This document shows, piece by piece, positions 4,216 through 6,903 of a stretch of 6,903 nucleotides of DNA. The position numbers and the translations under genes were made by a program. A model generated the notes under the pieces. It had not been told where the DNA came from. It worked only from the letters and a program-made list of their open reading frames with translations, and ran no database searches. The stretch spans positions 1 through 6,903 of the forward strand of contig JAICJJ010000152.1 of the NCBI GenBank assembly GCA_025928535.1, read 5' to 3'. Within the stretch, counting starts at the first letter, position 1; every line of letters begins with the position of its first letter. Origin of the DNA: Thermomicrobiales bacterium (lineage in GTDB: Bacteria; Chloroflexota; Chloroflexia; Thermomicrobiales; UBA6265).

Positions 4216-6495
4216 GTGCCCATGGAGTCCGACCCGCCTCGCGAGCAGCAGGACGGCGCCGAACGGCGTGGCATGGTTCCGGCCGCCGGCGAGGCGATCG
4301 CCTCGCTGCAAGTCCGCCTGCTGGAAATGATCGCGGCCGGAAACCCGCTCGACACAATCCTGGCCGAACTTTGCCGGGCGCTCGAAGCGCGGGAGCCAGG
4401 CGCCGTCGGCGCGGTCTTTTGCCGGGATGCGGACGGCCCGCTGCGCGTCGGCGCCGCGCCGAGTCTGCCGCCTGTCGTCGCCGCCGCGTTGGCCGACGCG
4501 CTGAATCAGCCGGGGTCTGGCGCGGACAGCGATGGGAACGTCGTCTCGGTCGATCCCTGTCGGACGGCATGGCGCGATCTGGCGGCGCATGGTTTGCATG
4601 CGTGCGCCACGGCGCCAATCCGCGGCCGGGCCGGTGAATTGGCGTTGGGCGTGTTCGCCTTGTTCCGGCGCGCGCCGGTTCCGCTCGCCGCGCCGATGGG
4701 CCTGCTGCCGCACGCGGCCGAACTCGCCCGCCTCGCCATCGAGCACGATCGCGTCGACGGCTCCTTGCGGGACGCCGAAACGCGGTATCGCACCCTGGTC
4801 GAACAATTGCCGGCGATCATCTATATCGAACATCTGGTCGGCGACACCGATCTCTACCTCAGCCCGCAGGTTGCCGCGATGCTCGGCTATTCCGCCGCCG
4901 AGTTGTTGGCCGGCGATCCCGCCTGGAAAGATCTCGTGCATCCCGACGACCAGGCCTGGGTGGAAGCGGCGGTGCGCCGTTCCGACGCCACCGGCGCCTT
5001 CGACGAGTCGTATCGGATGATCGCCCGCGACGGGTCGATCGTCTGGATTCGCAATCAGGCGATCCTGGTCGAGGGCGAGCGAGGACTACCCGCCTATTGG
5101 CACGGCGTCGTGATCGATCTGACGGAGCGCAAGCAAACCGAAGACTGGCTCGCCTATCTGGCGCATCACGACGCGCTGACCGGATTGCCCAACCGGACGC
5201 TCTACATGGAGCGGCTGCTGGCGGCGACGCAGGACCCGGGGGCCGGCGACGGACCGGCGGTGCTTTTCATCGATCTCGACGGATTCAAGAATCTCAACGA
5301 CAGTCTCGGCCACGACGCCGGCGATCAGGTGTTGATCGAAGCGGCGGCGCGCCTGGGTTCTGCACTCGACGACGCCGACACGCTGGCGCGGTTCGGCGGG
5401 GACGAATTCGTCGTCTTGCTGGAGCGGGTCTCCGGGGCGGACGCGGCGGCGCAAGTCGCCGACCGCCTGCTGGCGGCGCTCGGCGAGCCGTGGTCGGTCA
5501 ATGGCTGCGCGGCGCGCATGAGCGGCAGCATCGGCGTGGCGGTGATGGACGGGGCTCGCCCGATCGAACCGGAAGACCTGCTGCGCGAAGCGGACATCGC
5601 CCTCTACGAAGCGAAGATGGCCGGCCGCGCCACGCGGATCGTCTATTCGCCGACGCGGTCAGCGCCGGCCGCCGCCCGCGAGCGTTCGCCGCGCGACCCG
5701 CATCAGGCCATGCCGGAACAGGAAGCGGTCGTGCGCTATCGACCGGAGATCGAGTTGGCGACCGGTCGAATCGTCCGGCTCGACGCCTCGGCGCTCTGGC
5801 ATCCAGCGGACGACGGACCGCTGCCCCCGGCCAATTTCGTCCGGACCGCGGGCGCGCCCGAGGCCGAGCAGCGCACAGGGGCGTGGGTGCTGCGGCAGGC
5901 GTGCCGGCAGGCCCGGGCATGGCGCGACCTGGCTGGCGGCCATGCTCCCGGCGCGAGCGTTCGCCTGTCGGCCCATGAGTTTTGCCGATCGTCGCTGGTG
6001 GACGAGATCGCGCGGGCGGTGGCGGAAGCGGACATCGATCCGGCCGTCCTCGAAGTGCGCATCTCGGAATCGACCGCGGCGATCGTCGCCAGGGAGATCG
6101 TGCCGCAGGTGCGCGCGTTGGGCGTGCGGATCGCGATCGATGATTTCGGCAAGCGAGACGTGCCGCTCGCAGGGCTTCACGATGGACCGTTCGACGCCCT
6201 CTGGCTCGATCCGGCGATCGTCGGCGGGCTCGGGCGCGATCGACGGAGCACGACCGCGGTGCGGATCATCACGACGCTGGGACGCGACGCCGGGTTGACG
6301 ATCGGGGCGAAAGGCGTGTCGACGCAAGACCAGGCGGATGCACTGCGCCAGATGGGCGTCGAACTAGCCCAAGGCGAGGCGATCGGGCATCCCCTCCGCG
6401 CGGGCGCGGTCGCGGCTTTGCTGGTGAGCGAGTCGCCGCCGCAAGCCGGCATCGCAACTGCCCATGCTCCCTGCGGTGTCGCCGCCGCGAGTTGA
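4216..6495 (+). CDS. GAF-PAS-GGDEF-EAL protein: diguanylate cyclase with degenerate EAL domain
   Basis: A 759-residue cytoplasmic c-di-GMP signalling protein without membrane spans. Domains in order: GAF-like sensor (about 25-178, ending TAPIRGRAGELALGVFALF and the ARLAIEHDR helix); PAS (about 186-305, with YIEHLVGDTDLYLSPQVAAM, HPDD at 242-245 and the PAC end DLTERKQTED); GGDEF (about 317-478); EAL-like (about 503-737). The GGDEF domain looks active: DALTGLPNR (319-327), FIDLDGFKNLND (351-362) and RFGGDEFVVLL (392-402). The inhibitory I-site RxxD is replaced by DDAD (385-388). The EAL fold is recognisable but E523 is D, L525 is S, N583 is R, E615 is R, K663 is W and AEGVE is AKGVS (698-702); only D642, D643 and Q719 of the catalytic set remain. 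Predicted role: sensory diguanylate cyclase whose EAL part is a regulatory or binding module. GTG 4216 is chosen by the ribosome site; ATG 4222 is possible. It is convergent with an HD-GYP gene. The sensed ligand is unknown. Confidence 0.93.
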   Translation: MPMESDPPREQQDGAERRGMVPAAGEAIASLQVRLLEMIAAGNPLDTILAELCRALEAREPGAVGAVFCRDADGPLRVGAAPSLPPVVAAALADALNQPGSGADSDGNVVSVDPCRTAWRDLAAHGLHACATAPIRGRAGELALGVFALFRRAPVPLAAPMGLLPHAAELARLAIEHDRVDGSLRDAETRYRTLVEQLPAIIYIEHLVGDTDLYLSPQVAAMLGYSAAELLAGDPAWKDLVHPDDQAWVEAAVRRSDATGAFDESYRMIARDGSIVWIRNQAILVEGERGLPAYWHGVVIDLTERKQTEDWLAYLAHHDALTGLPNRTLYMERLLAATQDPGAGDGPAVLFIDLDGFKNLNDSLGHDAGDQVLIEAAARLGSALDDADTLARFGGDEFVVLLERVSGADAAAQVADRLLAALGEPWSVNGCAARMSGSIGVAVMDGARPIEPEDLLREADIALYEAKMAGRATRIVYSPTRSAPAAARERSPRDPHQAMPEQEAVVRYRPEIELATGRIVRLDASALWHPADDGPLPPANFVRTAGAPEAEQRTGAWVLRQACRQARAWRDLAGGHAPGASVRLSAHEFCRSSLVDEIARAVAEADIDPAVLEVRISESTAAIVAREIVPQVRALGVRIAIDDFGKRDVPLAGLHDGPFDALWLDPAIVGGLGRDRRSTTAVRIITTLGRDAGLTIGAKGVSTQDQADALRQMGVELAQGEAIGHPLRAGAVAALLVSESPPQAGIATAHAPCGVAAAS

Positions 6496-6505
6496 CCGAC
6501 GGCAA

Positions 6506-6903
6506 TCAGGCGTGGACCGGCTGTCCCGCCGGGTTCGGTTCGGGCGCCGAGGCCGTTTGCCGACGGTATTCGACGAATGCCTGCACGACTCGCGGGTCCC
6601 ATTGCGCCCCGGCGCCCCGCTCCAGAATGCGCAGGGCGGCGTCCGGACCTTGCGCCGAGCGGTAGGAACGCGTGCTGGTCATCGCGTCGAACGCGTCGGC
6701 GACGGCGAGAATGCGGGCGCCGAGTGGAATCGCTTCGCCGCCCAACCCGGCGGGATAGCCCGCGCCGTCCCATCGTTCATGGTGATGGCGCACGAGGACG
6801 GAACACTCCCGATAGCCCGCGAATCGTTCGAGGACCGCGGCGCCGTTGACCGGGTGTTGCCGGACCTGCCGCCATTCGTCCTCGTCCAGCGGACCCTGCT
6901 TCA
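6506..6903 (-). CDS. HD-GYP domain c-di-GMP phosphodiesterase (C-terminal part)
   Basis: About 131 C-terminal residues are visible; the gene begins beyond the right edge. The frame runs in from the edge as KQGPLDEDEWRQVRQHPVNG, the mid-part of an HD-GYP domain including the metal-binding His of the QHP segment. The diagnostic motif HHERWDGAGYP is intact (nucleotides 6752-6784), followed by GLGGEAIPLGARILAVADAF and DAMTSTRSYR, also fully typical. The domain is closed by an ILERGAGAQWDPRVVQAFVE helix and an 18-residue Pro/Ala tail. Family knowledge: HD-GYP proteins hydrolyse c-di-GMP to pGpG or GMP using a two- or three-metal centre. Everything seen here argues for an active enzyme, but the first HD pair and any sensor domain lie outside the window. 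Its stop (6506-6508) is 10 bases from that of the cyclase on the other strand, with no terminator between, so the transcripts probably overlap. Confidence 0.93.
   Translation of the reverse strand, partial: KQGPLDEDEWRQVRQHPVNGAAVLERFAGYRECSVLVRHHHERWDGAGYPAGLGGEAIPLGARILAVADAFDAMTSTRSYRSAQGPDAALRILERGAGAQWDPRVVQAFVEYRRQTASAPEPNPAGQPVHA

Noticed and set aside
4063..4941. 292-codon minus-strand open frame across the toxin end and the cyclase start
   Set aside because: Shadow of the GAF-PAS coding sequence at high GC; Arg-rich translation with no recognisable domain, and it crosses a repeat and a promoter.
1..6903. CRISPR array, tRNA/rRNA genes, transposase or phage genes
   Set aside because: No regularly spaced repeats, no tRNA-like cloverleaf or conserved rRNA segments and no mobile-element enzyme were seen on reading both strands.

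Overview
The window is GC-rich bacterial chromosome, about two-thirds G+C by eye. It has GTG starts, G-rich Shine-Dalgarno sequences and a secreted protein whose mature end begins QDATPVAGG. That style, with the mix of a sugar ABC importer, a PQQ-type sugar dehydrogenase and multi-domain c-di-GMP proteins, suggests a Chloroflexota relative such as Thermomicrobiales. The assignment is an inference from style; no marker gene is present. No rRNA, tRNA, CRISPR array, transposase or origin was seen.

Layout. (1) 1-1058, plus strand: the 3' end of a MalF/UgpA-type sugar permease, then a complete MalG/UgpE-type permease, in one operon that starts before the window. (2) 1059-1213: a short convergent intergenic gap with three GC hairpins. 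(3) 1214-2683, minus strand: an exported PQQ-dependent sugar (glucose/sorbosone-type) dehydrogenase facing the permeases, with a strong inverted repeat just upstream of its start. (4) 2684-3175: a 490-base non-coding stretch with a dispersed-type repeat, small hairpins and a promoter/operator candidate. (5) 3176-4099, plus strand: a type II toxin-antitoxin module of the TacA/TacT kind, a DUF1778 ribbon-helix-helix antitoxin followed by a GNAT acetyltransferase toxin. (6) 4216-6495, plus strand, behind its own promoter: a cytoplasmic GAF-PAS-GGDEF-EAL protein with an intact cyclase motif and a heavily degraded EAL domain. (7) 6506-6903, minus strand: the C-terminal part of an HD-GYP phosphodiesterase, running off the window and meeting the cyclase gene tail to tail with a 10-base gap.

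How the genes may work together. The permeases import a sugar or sugar derivative, while the exported dehydrogenase would oxidise aldoses outside the membrane. They are neighbours but not co-transcribed. The cyclase and the HD-GYP protein form a make/break c-di-GMP pair in convergent orientation. The EAL half of the cyclase has lost most catalytic residues, so c-di-GMP degradation probably falls to the HD-GYP neighbour or other proteins. The toxin-antitoxin module sits between two copies of an imperfect 55-base direct repeat. The second copy supplies the toxin stop codon, which suggests the module is a later arrival. The two TA genes also share a reading frame, separated only by a TGA and one codon.

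All gene families here are known. The most unusual points are the in-frame TA junction, the repeats flanking the module, the operator-like repeats in its promoter and the degenerate EAL domain.
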